64,000 nucleotides of DNA, taken from assembly GCA_027704905.1 (NCBI GenBank), contig CM051007.1, positions 22,895,812 through 22,959,811 on the forward strand, given 5' to 3'. Both the position numbers and the translations under genes were made by a program. Every line of letters starts with the position of its first letter. Position 1 is the stretch's first letter. This document shows, piece after piece, positions 10,791 to 22,679 of the stretch. The stretch comes from Muraenolepis orangiensis. Lineage: Eukaryota; Chordata; Actinopteri; Gadiformes; Muraenolepididae. A model generated the notes under the pieces. The model saw nothing but the letters and a program-made list of their open reading frames with translations, did no database searches and was not told the DNA's origin.

Positions 10791-12289
10791 AACAGCGTCG
10801 ACTGCTACATATGGATGTGGAATATTTTATATTGAGAACATTTAGTGTGCAGTATTTCATTGATACTTTGAGACATTGAGACATTGATTACGAAATGGAA
10901 CTGATTGCATTATTTTAAAATTGTGTTGGTACCTACTGTAACACACTTTTAAATAAATGAGATTATTAATTTGTTTGATTATTTGTAAGAAAAAAGCAGG
11001 CAAGGGATACCATTACATAATGGTCCGGTGTAGCAGAACAAAGCTGCCACTAGCCAGTAACATGGCTGCTTGCGGGCTCCTCCTGAAGACAAGGACACAG
11101 GGTGATGATGTATCCGGTTTATTGTTAGAGTTTGAAACATTGTGAACAGAGCAGATGGTACATGCTAGAGCTCTCTTCCTCAAGTGTGTGTGGTGGTGGC
11201 TGTTGTACCCTGTGGGCCTTGATCCCACAGGTGTACGGCCTCACCAACCAATCCAATGAGCCACCAACCACACACACTCCACATCCGGTTTATTTTACAA
11301 AAACACTTTTTCACTAATGTTAGGGGACAATGGTGTATGTTTCTTTTAAGAGTCAACATCATAATGTTTCTTGTTCAATGCACACAACTTCAGTAAAATA
11401 GAACAATTTAATGACCTTGGAGGAATGCTGGCTTAAGCCCCACCTCTAGAGAACAGATATTCTTCAGTCATGAGGCAGCATGAAGAAGCGGCAGACTGTG
11501 GAATGTGGCAGAGATCTGGAGAAGGTAAGTCACTGAACAATTTGTTTACTTGATTTCAACGTGTGCATCGGTCCCACATTATCAGAATGTGGCCCCCTGG
11601 CCAAATTTTCCATGTTTTCTTGATTCACTATTGCTTTTCAAATCAAATAATTTCATTCACTTTAGATTGTTTAAAATATTTTTTTGAGCAATGTTAAAGT
11701 TGTCTTCATGTCCAGGGTACCTCATTTTCAACTGCAACTCCAAACTAATTTCTCAATGCTAATAATATTCAATATTCATAATATTCATAAGTACTATGTA
11801 ACTTTAAAGCTATTTCATTTTGACCTTGATACAACAGTAAGGTCTATAAATGTAACCTGATTTGTTAAAGTTAACTACAGCGATAGGTATTGTAGACATT
11901 GGTTCCAAGTATATGTGTGCAAATACAAAATCACAAATGCAAAAAAGACAGAGTCAAAGTTCTGTACTATAACAACGTTTGTTATAGTTAGCCTTACAAC
12001 TTATACATATGGAGGTACATTTGACTAATTTGCATGAAAACTGTTTTACTAATTTGCATTCAAACCTGTATTAACAGCAGTGGATTCCAACAAATTGATA
12101 ATAATGCAAACAGCACAACTATTTTCACAGTGGATGCAACTAAACTAATCAAATAATCCAAATGATGCTTTAAGTACAATGGATTCACAATACATTAACG
12201 TGGTAACCTTTTATTACTTTTAGAAAGTAAGATAATAATGCACAGGCAGAGATACAAGTAGTTTTTCCCGACATTCCCGACATCCCGAC
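10791..12289. other. repeat-derived non-coding stretch, unrecognised
   Basis: No coding frame of note. A GAAGGTAAGT splice-donor-like word occurs near 11520. The segment is present in the other arm (about 15650-16993 and 20227-20385) and, diverged, in the third copy at 61440-62700, so it is part of a repeat unit rather than unique sequence. Confidence 0.5.
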
Positions 12290-12873
12290 ATTCAAGACTC
12301 TGGTGCTGACCTTTAGGGCAGTCAATGGAACTGCCCCGGCCTACCTCCAGGCGTTGGTCAAACCCTACATCCCAGCCAGAGCGCTCCGCTCAACTTCTGC
12401 CAGGCGACTTGTTCGACCTTCACTAAGGTCAACCAAACATCGCTCGTCCAAGACCCAGCTCTTCACAGCTCTGGCCCCACAGTGGTGGAATGAACTCCCG
12501 TCTCATGTCAGGACGGCAGAGTCCCTCGCCAGCTTCCGCAAGAGACTCAAGACCCACCTGTTCAGAGTCCACCTGGACTCTCCTTTGTGAAACCCCTAAA
12601 CTTGCTTAAGTCCTGACATTAATAGCTCTTAGCATGTTGTATATGTTAGCAAGTGTATGTCCTTAATGTTGTTAACACGCTCTTATCACAGCTACTTAAG
12701 CAGGTGACCTAGCAGTACGAAATTGTGTTATTCATCTTGTCAATATGAATACTTGTGAACTGCTGTATTTATATGTTTGCGTACCCCAGTGTTATGCTAT
12801 TGTCTGCTTCAACTAATGTACACCTTGTAAGTCGCTTTGGATAAAAGCGTCTGCCAAATGTCCTAAATGTAAA
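12290..12873 (+). pseudogene. L2 LINE 3' tail with 95-aa C-terminal frame
   Basis: Frame 12303-12590 encodes the last part of an L2 reverse transcriptase (NGTAPAYLQALVKPYIPAR, then PQWWNELPSHVR and the FRKRLKTHLF end). It is followed by the typical fish L2 3' end with GGATAAAAGCGTCTGCCAAATG and a TAAATGTAAAT terminus. 5'-truncated and without a catalytic domain. The 95-aa frame is identical in the other arm (15335-15622). The third repeat copy near 61440 lacks this insertion. Confidence 0.85.
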
Positions 12874-13461
12874 TCAACGTGCAACCAAAACAACATTATT
12901 TGGAGCACTATCCCCAGATGATTTGACTCTTTAGTCAAGGTGTCGGGTACTGTACCATGACAGTGAGTACTCTACATTTACCTTAATCACCTTACAAGAT
13001 AAACACCAAGCTGCTGTAGAGTTTTCATACCCTGTAGTACTGGTTCAAGATTTTATCATTACCATAGGTTTTAAGATAAACGGTTTTTCACAAAAATACA
13101 ATTAAATAGATGATAGCATTGAGTTCACCAATATCCAAAAAACAGCACAAAGGTTGTCTTTCAGGAAGTACCAAGTGTGTTACAGGTTTCAAAGTCATCT
13201 ACATAGGAATGTCCTTGGCTTTTCTACAGCAAGGAAACAATTGGGCTTAAATAGGGGACTTGTAATGATATCACACACATGAATGTGCTCTCTTGTCTTC
13301 AGAAAAGCACTCAACAACTTCATCAATGATATCTCATATACTTATAGCAGCTGCGGTAGGTACTTCCATATCTGGACATATTGGACATACTGTGTTTTTT
13401 TTAGCATCAAGAATATATTCAACTGACTCTATGCCATTGAAGTTCTCCTTGTAATACTTTT
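12874..13461. other. unrecognised sequence up to the assembly gap
   Basis: Mirrors 14462-15050. On the other arm's plus strand a short frame after the gap contains CPICPDME, hinting at an old coding piece, but it soon meets stops. I cannot name it. Confidence 0.4.
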
Positions 13462-14461
13462 NNNNNNNNNNNNNNNNNNNNNNNNNNNNNNNNNNNNNNN
13501 NNNNNNNNNNNNNNNNNNNNNNNNNNNNNNNNNNNNNNNNNNNNNNNNNNNNNNNNNNNNNNNNNNNNNNNNNNNNNNNNNNNNNNNNNNNNNNNNNNNN
13601 NNNNNNNNNNNNNNNNNNNNNNNNNNNNNNNNNNNNNNNNNNNNNNNNNNNNNNNNNNNNNNNNNNNNNNNNNNNNNNNNNNNNNNNNNNNNNNNNNNNN
13701 NNNNNNNNNNNNNNNNNNNNNNNNNNNNNNNNNNNNNNNNNNNNNNNNNNNNNNNNNNNNNNNNNNNNNNNNNNNNNNNNNNNNNNNNNNNNNNNNNNNN
13801 NNNNNNNNNNNNNNNNNNNNNNNNNNNNNNNNNNNNNNNNNNNNNNNNNNNNNNNNNNNNNNNNNNNNNNNNNNNNNNNNNNNNNNNNNNNNNNNNNNNN
13901 NNNNNNNNNNNNNNNNNNNNNNNNNNNNNNNNNNNNNNNNNNNNNNNNNNNNNNNNNNNNNNNNNNNNNNNNNNNNNNNNNNNNNNNNNNNNNNNNNNNN
14001 NNNNNNNNNNNNNNNNNNNNNNNNNNNNNNNNNNNNNNNNNNNNNNNNNNNNNNNNNNNNNNNNNNNNNNNNNNNNNNNNNNNNNNNNNNNNNNNNNNNN
14101 NNNNNNNNNNNNNNNNNNNNNNNNNNNNNNNNNNNNNNNNNNNNNNNNNNNNNNNNNNNNNNNNNNNNNNNNNNNNNNNNNNNNNNNNNNNNNNNNNNNN
14201 NNNNNNNNNNNNNNNNNNNNNNNNNNNNNNNNNNNNNNNNNNNNNNNNNNNNNNNNNNNNNNNNNNNNNNNNNNNNNNNNNNNNNNNNNNNNNNNNNNNN
14301 NNNNNNNNNNNNNNNNNNNNNNNNNNNNNNNNNNNNNNNNNNNNNNNNNNNNNNNNNNNNNNNNNNNNNNNNNNNNNNNNNNNNNNNNNNNNNNNNNNNN
14401 NNNNNNNNNNNNNNNNNNNNNNNNNNNNNNNNNNNNNNNNNNNNNNNNNNNNNNNNNNNNN
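13462..14461. other. assembly gap, exactly 1000 N
   Basis: A fixed-length run of N located at the symmetry centre of the inverted arms. The bases on either side (CTTTT and AAAAAG) mirror each other. Round length implies a placeholder of unknown true size. Confidence 0.99.
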
Positions 14462-15051
14462 AAAAAGTATTACAAGGAGAACTTCAATGGCATAGAGTCA
14501 GTTGAATATATTCTTGATGCTAAAAAAAACACAGTATGTCCAATATGTCCAGATATGGAAGTACCTACCGCAGCTGCTATAAGTATATGAGATATCATTG
14601 ATGAAGTTGTTGAGTGCTTTTCTGAAGACAAGAGAGCACATTCATGTGTGTGATATCATTACAAGTCCCCTATTTAAGCCCAATTGTTTCCTTGCTGTAG
14701 AAAAGCCAAGGACATTCCTATGTAGATGACTTTGAAACCTGTAACACACTTGGTACTTCCTGAAAGACAACCTTTGTGCTGTTTTTTGGATATTGGTGAA
14801 CTCAATGCTATCATCTATTTAATTGTATTTTTGTGAAAAACCGTTTATCTTAAAACCTATGGTAATGATAAAATCTTTGAACCAGTACTACAGGGTATGA
14901 AAACTCTACAGCAGCTTGGTGTTTATCTTGTAAGGTGATTAAGGTAAATGTAGAGTACTCACTGTCATGGTACAGTACCCGACACCTTGACTAAAGAGTC
15001 AAATCATCTGGGGATAGTGCTCCAAATAATGTTGTTTTGGTTGCACGTTGA

Positions 15052-15650
15052 TTTACATTTAGGACATTTGGCAGACGCTTTTATCCAAAGCGACTTACAA
15101 GGTGTACATTAGTTGAAGCAGACAATAGCATAACACTGGGGTACGCAAACATATAAATACAGCAGTTCACAAGTATTCATATTGACAAGATGAATAACAC
15201 AATTTCGTACTGCTAGGTCACCTGCTTAAGTAGCTGTGATAAGAGCGTGTTAACAACATTAAGGACATACACTTGCTAACATATACAACATGCTAAGAGC
15301 TATTAATGTCAGGACTTAAGCAAGTTTAGGGGTTTCACAAAGGAGAGTCCAGGTGGACTCTGAACAGGTGGGTCTTGAGTCTCTTGCGGAAGCTGGCGAG
15401 GGACTCTGCCGTCCTGACATGAGACGGGAGTTCATTCCACCACTGTGGGGCCAGAGCTGTGAAGAGCTGGGTCTTGGACGAGCGATGTTTGGTTGACCTT
15501 AGTGAAGGTCGAACAAGTCGCCTGGCAGAAGTTGAGCGGAGCGCTCTGGCTGGGATGTAGGGTTTGACCAACGCCTGGAGGTAGGCCGGGGCAGTTCCAT
15601 TGACTGCCCTAAAGGTCAGCACCAGAGTCTTGAATGTCGGGATGTCGGGA
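15052..15650 (-). pseudogene. L2 LINE 3' tail (right-arm copy)
   Basis: Mirror of 12290-12873, with the 95-aa C-terminal frame at 15335-15622 and the L2 terminal sequence at 15052-15105. Its insertion site is recognisable because the third copy at 61436 runs straight through without it. Confidence 0.85.
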
Positions 15651-16993
15651 ATGTCGGGAAAAACTACTTGTATCTCTGCCTGTGCATTATTATCTTACTT
15701 TCTAAAAGTAATAAAAGGTTACCACGTTAATGTATTGTGAATCCATTGTACTTAAAGCATCATTTGGATTATTTGATTAGTTTAGTTGCATCCACTGTGA
15801 AAATAGTTGTGCTGTTTGCATTATTATCAATTTGTTGGAATCCACTGCTGTTAATACAGGTTTGAATGCAAATTAGTAAAACAGTTTTCATGCAAATTAG
15901 TCAAATGTACCTCCATATGTATAAGTTGTAAGGCTAACTATAACAAACGTTGTTATAGTACAGAACTTTGACTCTGTCTTTTTTGCATTTGTGATTTTGT
16001 ATTTGCACACATATACTTGGAACCAATGTCTACAATACCTATCGCTGTAGTTAACTTTAACAAATCAGGTTACATTTATAGACCTTACTGTTGTATCAAG
16101 GTCAAAATGAAATAGCTTTAAAGTTACATAGTACTTATGAATATTATGAATATTGAATATTATTAGCATTGAGAAATTAGTTTGGAGTTGCAGTTGAAAA
16201 TGAGGTACCCTGGACATGAAGACAACTTTAACATTGCTCAAAAAAATATTTTAAACAATCTAAAGTGAATGAAATTATTTGATTTGAAAAGCAATAGTGA
16301 ATCAAGAAAACATGGAAAATTTGGCCAGGGGGCCACATTCTGATAATGTGGGACCGATGCACACGTTGAAATCAAGTAAACAAATTGTTCAGTGACTTAC
16401 CTTCTCCAGATCTCTGCCACATTCCACAGTCTGCCGCTTCTTCATGCTGCCTCATGACTGAAGAATATCTGTTCTCTAGAGGTGGGGCTTAAGCCAGCAT
16501 TCCTCCAAGGTCATTAAATTGTTCTATTTTACTGAAGTTGTGTGCATTGAACAAGAAACATTATGATGTTGACTCTTAAAAGAAACATACACCATTGTCC
16601 CCTAACATTAGTGAAAAAGTGTTTTTGTAAAATAAACCGGATGTGGAGTGTGTGTGGTTGGTGGCTCATTGGATTGGTTGGTGAGGCCGTACACCTGTGG
16701 GATCAAGGCCCACAGGGTACAACAGCCACCACCACACACACTTGAGGAAGAGAGCTCTAGCATGTACCATCTGCTCTGTTCACAATGTTTCAAACTCTAA
16801 CAATAAACCGGATACATCATCACCCTGTGTCCTTGTCTTCAGGAGGAGCCCGCAAGCAGCCATGTTACTGGCTAGTGGCAGCTTTGTTCTGCTACACCGG
16901 ACCATTATGTAATGGTATCCCTTGCCTGCTTTTTTCTTACAAATAATCAAACAAATTAATAATCTCATTTTTTTTAAAGTGTGTTACAGTAGG
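15651..16993. other. repeat-derived non-coding stretch of the right arm
   Basis: Mirror of about 10930-12290. Contains no recognisable gene. The diverged copy at 61440-62565 shows the same sequence minus about 470 bases corresponding to 15760-16235. Confidence 0.5.
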
Positions 16994-16999
16994 TACCAA

Positions 17000-19900
17000 G
17001 TCAAGTCAAGTCAAGTCAAGTTTATTGTCACTTCACAGTTTACAGTTTAGTATAAAGCAGTGATGTGAAAATCTTGTGTGCAATACCCGACGACAGACAG
17101 CAGTTATAAAATAAGATAAAATAAAAATAGATAAAAATAGAATAAAAATAGAATAAAGAATATAAAATAAAAATAAAAAATGCAATTTATAAAATGCAAA
17201 AATCAGCACAGAAAAGAGCAATATGTATATATAAATCAATGTAATAAAATATACATTGTTATATGTTATACGCCCTTGTTCAGCAGCCTGATGGCCTGAC
17301 TGTGGAAGCTATCTCTAAGCCTATTTGTACGACACTTGATACTGCGGTATCGCCTGCCTGACGGTAATAGTGAGTACAGTTCGTGGCTGGGGTGGGCAAT
17401 GTCTTTTATAATTCGTTTGGCCTTGGCCACGCACCGCTGGTTGTAAATGTCCAGGAGGGAGGGGAGCTCACCTCCAACGATATACTGGGCCGTCCGCACC
17501 ACCCTTTGAAGCGCTCTGCGCTCGAGTGCCGTGCAGTTCCCATACCAGGCGGTGATACACCCTGTAAGAACACTCTCGATGGTGCCGTTGTAGAATGTTC
17601 TCAGGATGCGGGGGCCCATGCTGAATTTCTTCAGACGCCTGAGAAAATACAGGCGTTGTTGGGCCCTTTTCACCACGTGTGTGGTGTGCGTGGACCATGT
17701 GAGGTCCTCGGAGATGTGCACGCCGAGGAACTTGAAGCTGCTGACCCTCTCTACTGCAACGCCGTCGATGGAGATAGGGCTGTGCTCTCCCCTCTGCCTC
17801 CTGAAGTCCACGATCAGCTCCTTGGTCTTCTTGACGTTGAGGGCGAGGCTGTTCTCCTGGCACCACTGCTCCAGCGATCCGACCTCCTCCCTGTAGGCTG
17901 TCTCGTCGTCGCCGGCGATCAGGCCCATCACTGTCGTGTCGTCAGCAAACTTGACGATGACGTTGGAGCTGTGCATAGCCATGCAGTCGTGGGTGTAGAG
18001 GGAGTAGAGGAGAGGGCTCAGCACGCATCCCTGGGGGGCTCCCGTGTTGAGGGTCAGTGGCTCTGATGTGGTGCTGCCCATCCTCACCACCTGGCGGCGG
18101 TCCGACAGGAGGTTCAGTATCCAGCTGCACATGGATGGGGGTACGCCTAGACCTCTCAGCTTGGTGTCGAGCTTGGCAGGAACTATTGTGTTGAATGCTG
18201 AGCTGTAGTCCACAAACAGCATTCGCACATAACAGTTCTTTCCCTCCAGGTGGGAAAGGGCAGTGTGGAGGGCCATGGCAATTGCGTCGTCCGTGGATCT
18301 ATTTTGACGATATGCAAATTGCCATGGGTCCAGCGTGGTAGGTAACACGGAGCAAATAAAGTCCTTGACCAACCTCTCGAAGCATTTGCTAACGATCGAG
18401 GTGAGGGCCACAGGTCTGTAGTCATTCAGGCATGTTACCTTGGTTTGTTTAGGGACAGGCACGATGGTGGATATCTTGAAGACCGCGGGGACAACAGCCT
18501 GGGACAGGGAGAGGTTGAAGATGTCTGCAAAGACTCCTGCCAACTGGTCTGCGCATGCTCTGAGGACGCGGCCCGGGATGTCGTCGGGGCCTGCCGCCTT
18601 ACGGATGTTCAGCCGCTTAAAGGTGCGGCGCACATCCGCCTCCGAGATGCGCAGCTGGCTGGTCTCCCCAGTCGGTGCTGGCTTCGGCGGGCTGCCGTTT
18701 ACGTCGAACCGAGCAAAAAATGTATTTAGCTCTCCTGGGAGGGAGGTAGAGGAGTTCTCTACACAACTGGTTCTCCCTCTGAAGTTCGTTATCGTCTGCA
18801 GCCCCTGCCACATACCCCTCGCATCGTGTTTCTTGAATTTATCTTCCACTCTGTCCTTATACTCCCGCTTGGCAGTGACGATGGTCTTACGGAGGTCGTA
18901 ACGGGCTCTCGTATATTCCTCCGTATTCCCGGAACCAAAGGCGGCGTTACGCGCATGTAGGGCAGCGCGAACATCGCCGTTAATCCACGGTTTCTGGTTG
19001 GGATATATCCGAACCGACTTGGTCGGAACAACGTCATCTATGCACTTCTTGATGAACCCGGTGACCGACGACGCGTACTCGTTGATGTTATTGTCCGAGG
19101 CAACGCGGAACATGTGCCAGTCAGCGTGATCAAAACAATCCTGCAGCGTAGAATCTGATTGGTCCGACCAGCATTGGACCTCCCTCACAGCGATCGGTTG
19201 CTGCTTCAGTCTCTGCCTATAGGCGGGGAGTAGCTGGATAGAGTGGTGATCTGATTTGCCGAACGGTGGGCGGAGGAGGGCCTTGTAGCCATCACGGAAG
19301 GGAGTGTAGCAGTGGTCGAGAATCCGCTCGCCCCGTGTGTTGCTCTTTATGTGTTGGTAGAACTTCGGGAGAACCTTCTTCAGGTTCGCCTTGTTGAAGT
19401 CCCCCGCCACGATGAGAGCAGCCTCGGGGTGGGCCGACTCCTGTTCGCTGATAGCCCCGTACAGTTCCTTCAGCGCTGTGTCCGTGTTGGCTTGTGGGGG
19501 AATGTTTACAGCGGTCACGGTTACCGCTGTAAACTCCCGAGGTAGCCAGTATGGACGGCACATAAGCATCAGGTACTCCAGGTCCGGGGAACAGAAAGAC
19601 TTGAGGGGATGTACATGACTTTGGTTGCACCAAGATCTGTTTATCATGAGACATACCCCCCCTCCGCGATCTTTACCGGAGAGAGCCTTTGTTCTGTCCG
19701 CCCGGTGTACGGAAAATCCCGTCGGCTCGATAGCTGCGTCGGTAACCCCCTCCGACATCCATGTCTCCGTAAGGCAGATGATACAATTGTCCTTAGTTTC
19801 CCGGTGGATTTGAATACGAGCCTGTAGTTCGCTTAACTTATTGTCCAGAGACTGTACATTAGCCAGTAGAATGGTGGGTAGTGGGGGGCGATCGGATCGA

Positions 19901-20220
19901 CGTCTCAGCCTGACTAGCACGCCGGCTCGCTTCCCTCGCTTCCTCCGGCGACGCTTGCGTGTAATCGTGCCCAAGATGGACGGAGATAATCCAGCTGTGA
20001 CTTCGGGCGGGACGTCCGAGTCGAAAGAATGAAAAAACTCCGGTAGGCGGCGAGCGACTGTCGATCTGATCTCCCGAAGTGTGCAAAAGTTATAAGTGAA
20101 CTTGCTGCTAACATCCTGAACTAAAATAGTTGCGATAAAAAGAATAAATAACAAAAAACTGCGTCGTCGTGCGGGAGCTCGCGACACGGCAGCCATCACG
20201 TACGGCGCCATACTCCGCCA
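17000..20220 (-). mobile_element. full-length CR1/Rex1-like non-LTR retrotransposon
   Basis: The element is flanked by a 6-bp target duplication TACCAA (16994-16999 and 20221-20226); the left arm has a single copy of the site near 10930. The 3' end is an AATAAA followed by ACTTG-type short tandem repeats (17000-17025), as is usual for L2/CR1/Rex LINEs. It has one long open frame, so it looks recently inserted and potentially active. A 5'-truncated relative is at 62094-62413. Confidence 0.9.
17266..20211 (-). CDS. LINE endonuclease-reverse transcriptase (981 aa from the in-element ATG)
   Basis: The frame extends upstream to 20247, but that ATG lies in flanking DNA beyond the target duplication; the first ATG inside the element is at 20211. 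Residues about 105-330 are an APE-type endonuclease with NVQS, LTETW, GDFN and SDHHS blocks, which nicks the target DNA. The reverse transcriptase follows (about 530-800) with FVDYSSAFN, GAPQGCVLSP and the catalytic FADD near residue 755. The C-terminal domain has the LPSGRRYRSI block seen in the decayed relatives here. All catalytic blocks are present and there is no stop. There is no separate gag-like ORF1 inside the element; loss of an upstream ORF1 by truncation cannot be excluded. Confidence 0.9.
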   Translation of the reverse strand: MAPYVMAAVSRAPARRRSFLLFILFIATILVQDVSSKFTYNFCTLREIRSTVARRLPEFFHSFDSDVPPEVTAGLSPSILGTITRKRRRRKRGKRAGVLVRLRRRSDRPPLPTILLANVQSLDNKLSELQARIQIHRETKDNCIICLTETWMSEGVTDAAIEPTGFSVHRADRTKALSGKDRGGGVCLMINRSWCNQSHVHPLKSFCSPDLEYLMLMCRPYWLPREFTAVTVTAVNIPPQANTDTALKELYGAISEQESAHPEAALIVAGDFNKANLKKVLPKFYQHIKSNTRGERILDHCYTPFRDGYKALLRPPFGKSDHHSIQLLPAYRQRLKQQPIAVREVQCWSDQSDSTLQDCFDHADWHMFRVASDNNINEYASSVTGFIKKCIDDVVPTKSVRIYPNQKPWINGDVRAALHARNAAFGSGNTEEYTRARYDLRKTIVTAKREYKDRVEDKFKKHDARGMWQGLQTITNFRGRTSCVENSSTSLPGELNTFFARFDVNGSPPKPAPTGETSQLRISEADVRRTFKRLNIRKAAGPDDIPGRVLRACADQLAGVFADIFNLSLSQAVVPAVFKISTIVPVPKQTKVTCLNDYRPVALTSIVSKCFERLVKDFICSVLPTTLDPWQFAYRQNRSTDDAIAMALHTALSHLEGKNCYVRMLFVDYSSAFNTIVPAKLDTKLRGLGVPPSMCSWILNLLSDRRQVVRMGSTTSEPLTLNTGAPQGCVLSPLLYSLYTHDCMAMHSSNVIVKFADDTTVMGLIAGDDETAYREEVGSLEQWCQENSLALNVKKTKELIVDFRRQRGEHSPISIDGVAVERVSSFKFLGVHISEDLTWSTHTTHVVKRAQQRLYFLRRLKKFSMGPRILRTFYNGTIESVLTGCITAWYGNCTALERRALQRVVRTAQYIVGGELPSLLDIYNQRCVAKAKRIIKDIAHPSHELYSLLPSGRRYRSIKCRTNRLRDSFHSQAIRLLNKGV

Positions 20221-20384
20221 TACCAACACAATTTTTAAATAATGCAATCAGTTCCATTTCGTAATCACCCTCTCAATGTCTCAATGTCTCAAAGTATCAA
20301 TGAAATACTGCACACTGCATGTTCTCAATATAAAATATTCCACATCCATATGTAGCAGTCGACGCTGTTCCAAGATTTCTCTTT

Positions 20385-21725
20385 CAAGATTCAAGATTTC
20401 AAGATTTTTATTTGTCACATATACAGGATATGCAGTGAAATGAAAGTGGCAGTGTCATGCGGAAATTGTGCAAATACAATCTGCAAACTGCAATCAACTA
20501 TGTATATACAAATTTATACAATGTATAAAGGTAAATTCAACAGTATTTACAACTAGTTGGGATAAATATGAGTATATATAAGTGGGAGTACATTTGAAGT
20601 ATACGGTCCAGAAACTAGAAACAAATATTTGGTATTTGTATAAATATGTGTGTATGCTATATAGTATACAGCACATATATAGTATGTAGCCAAGGGAAGA
20701 TCTGTATTGACAGTCTTGAATAAACTTTGTCTCTACCTGCCACTACATGTGGATGGTAGAACCGGTTTTTTTTAATGGTTAATAATTGTACAATTGGCAC
20801 ATTTCGGGCTCCTCTCCTGCTGGAGGGGAGAGGTGCAGAGAGACTGGGGCCTGGGAAAAAACAGAACAAGACAAGAATATACATGTCAAAACATGTATAA
20901 AAATGTTGAGTGAGCGGACTAAGTCCAGTGCAACTTAGCATTTTTTTTTAGCATTTTAATCTAAATCTAAATATAAGTATAAATAAATATTTCTGTATGA
21001 ATATATGTGTGGGTGTATGAGGGCTGGGTCCAGTGGGGGGGTAGAGACGGGGGGGGGGGGGTCAGAGGGGGGTCTTCAGAGGGGGAGGCGGGCCTCGTTG
21101 ACGAGGCTGGAGGCCGTGGGGAAGAAGCTCTGATTGTGGCGTACAGTTCTTGACCTGATGGCCCGCAGCCTCCTGCCGGCGGGGAGCAGTGCAAAGAGAC
21201 TGTGGCCTGGGTGAGAGGGGTCGGCCATAATCTTTCTGGCCCGCTTCAGGACCCTGGAGTCATGCAGGGTCTGGAGGGAAGGCAGGTTGCAGCCGATCAC
21301 TCTCTCCGCAGAGCGTATGACACGCCGCGGGTTGGACTTGTCTCTTGCAGTGGCAACGGGAAACCAGGTGGTGATGGAGAAGGTGAGGATTGACTCAATG
21401 ATGGAGGTGTAGAAGATAACCATCATGGACTGAGGCATGTAGAATTTCTTCAGCTGTATTAGCCTCTGCTGGGCCTTCTTGGTCAGGGAGCTGATGTTCA
21501 GCTCCCACTTGAGGTGGAGATGATGGTGCTTAGGAAGTGGAAGGAGTCCACAATGTGAACCAGGGAGTTGTGTAGGGTGATGGGGGAGGGGGGCTGGGCT
21601 CTTTCTGAAGTCGACAACCATCTCCACTGTTTTTAGAGTGTTTATCTCCAGGTTGTTAGCACCACACCAGGTCAGCAGTCTGTCGATTTTCCTCCTATAG
21701 GCAGACTCGTCACCCCCAGAGATCC
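20385..21725 (-). pseudogene. CR1/Rex1-like LINE 3' fragment (right-arm copy)
   Basis: Mirror of 9419-10790. Frame 21076-21627 stays open for 183 codons here because the left-arm stop is a cysteine codon. It covers only the C-terminal region after the catalytic box, so it is not functional. It abuts the 633-bp LTR region at its 5' side. Confidence 0.8.
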
Positions 21726-21800
21726 TGTGGAGTAAAACTGGAACTGTGTATTAAATGTGTATTATGTGCTAGCAATAACTATAACTAACCGTTAGCTAAC

Positions 21801-22433
21801 TGTCACAGCTTAAGCCGTTTCTCGTCAGAAGGCTCAATGTTTGTGGTATGGGAAGGCCGGAGCCTTCCTCCCTTTCTCCGTGTATGGAAAGAGAGGCGCA
21901 AATTGTCTCCCCTCCTAACATCATGTGTACACAGTAATAAAATATGTGAAAAGTGCAGATGAAGCAAACAGGAAAATGCAAGTTGCAAAACAAGAGCGAG
22001 AACAGACGGGGACACGGTGACCCAGACGGGAGGCCCAAAACGGCCATGGGGAAGTAATGACCGGCTGAGGACGCCAGCAGACACTGGCTCCATCTGACAG
22101 AAAGAGGAGAAAACCACCTGACGGAGGGAGAAGAAGACGTTACCACCGGAAGGGCGGAGTGACCATATAAAAGTATTGTATATCGAAGGAATCGGGGCAT
22201 TTGAGTAGACTACTGGTCAGCTAACTCGACATCACGGGTCTGGGTGGTACGAAGCTCTTGTGTCCTGATCCCGGGTTCTGTAATTGAGTATTCACTCATC
22301 TATCTTAGATTGCTGTATTAGGGTATCATTATTATCGATAAATAACAACTAATAGACTGGTGACTACGAGGTGTGGATTCTTCTAGCGACGCTGAGGCAG
22401 ATCACCTAACGGCGAGGAACTCTGAACACAACA
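21801..22433 (+). repeat. 633-bp LTR (right-arm copy)
   Basis: Starts TGTCACAGC and ends CACAACA; a TATAAAAG box lies near 22165. Same length as the left-arm copy 8724-9356 and followed by the tRNA-Trp primer site. Confidence 0.7.
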
Positions 22434-22437
22434 AAAT

Positions 22438-22455
22438 TGGTGACCCCGACGTGAT
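22438..22455 (+). other. primer binding site, tRNA-Trp type (right-arm copy)
   Basis: TGGTGACCCCGACGTGAT, four bases after the LTR end; an exact 18-base complement of the vertebrate tRNA-Trp 3' end. Confidence 0.85.
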
Positions 22456-22679
22456 CCAACTCAGCTGTGGTGAGGGAGCGGGACGGCAGCCCCAGACCAA
22501 CACTTCCGTGTGCACACAAAAAAGGTGAGCAGAATTTTCATAACTGCATAGGTAGATTTAGGCCAATTAGGCGAAAGTGTTGGCTGACGTTTACACGGAT
22601 AGTGCTCCTGCCGTACGCCTGGGAGGATCACCGTAAAAGCATAAAGTAAGGATAAAATATACATTCATGATACCAACAG

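Noticed and set aside
12303..12590. 95-codon frame conserved between arms as a host gene
   Set aside because: It is the C-terminal end of an L2 LINE followed by the L2 3' terminus; identity reflects the duplication.
17383..18066. 227-codon plus-strand frame
   Set aside because: Antisense shadow of the LINE reverse-transcriptase frame; no family features.
20211..20247. Upstream ATG extending the LINE frame to 993 codons
   Set aside because: It lies in flanking DNA outside the target duplication, so it is not part of the element.
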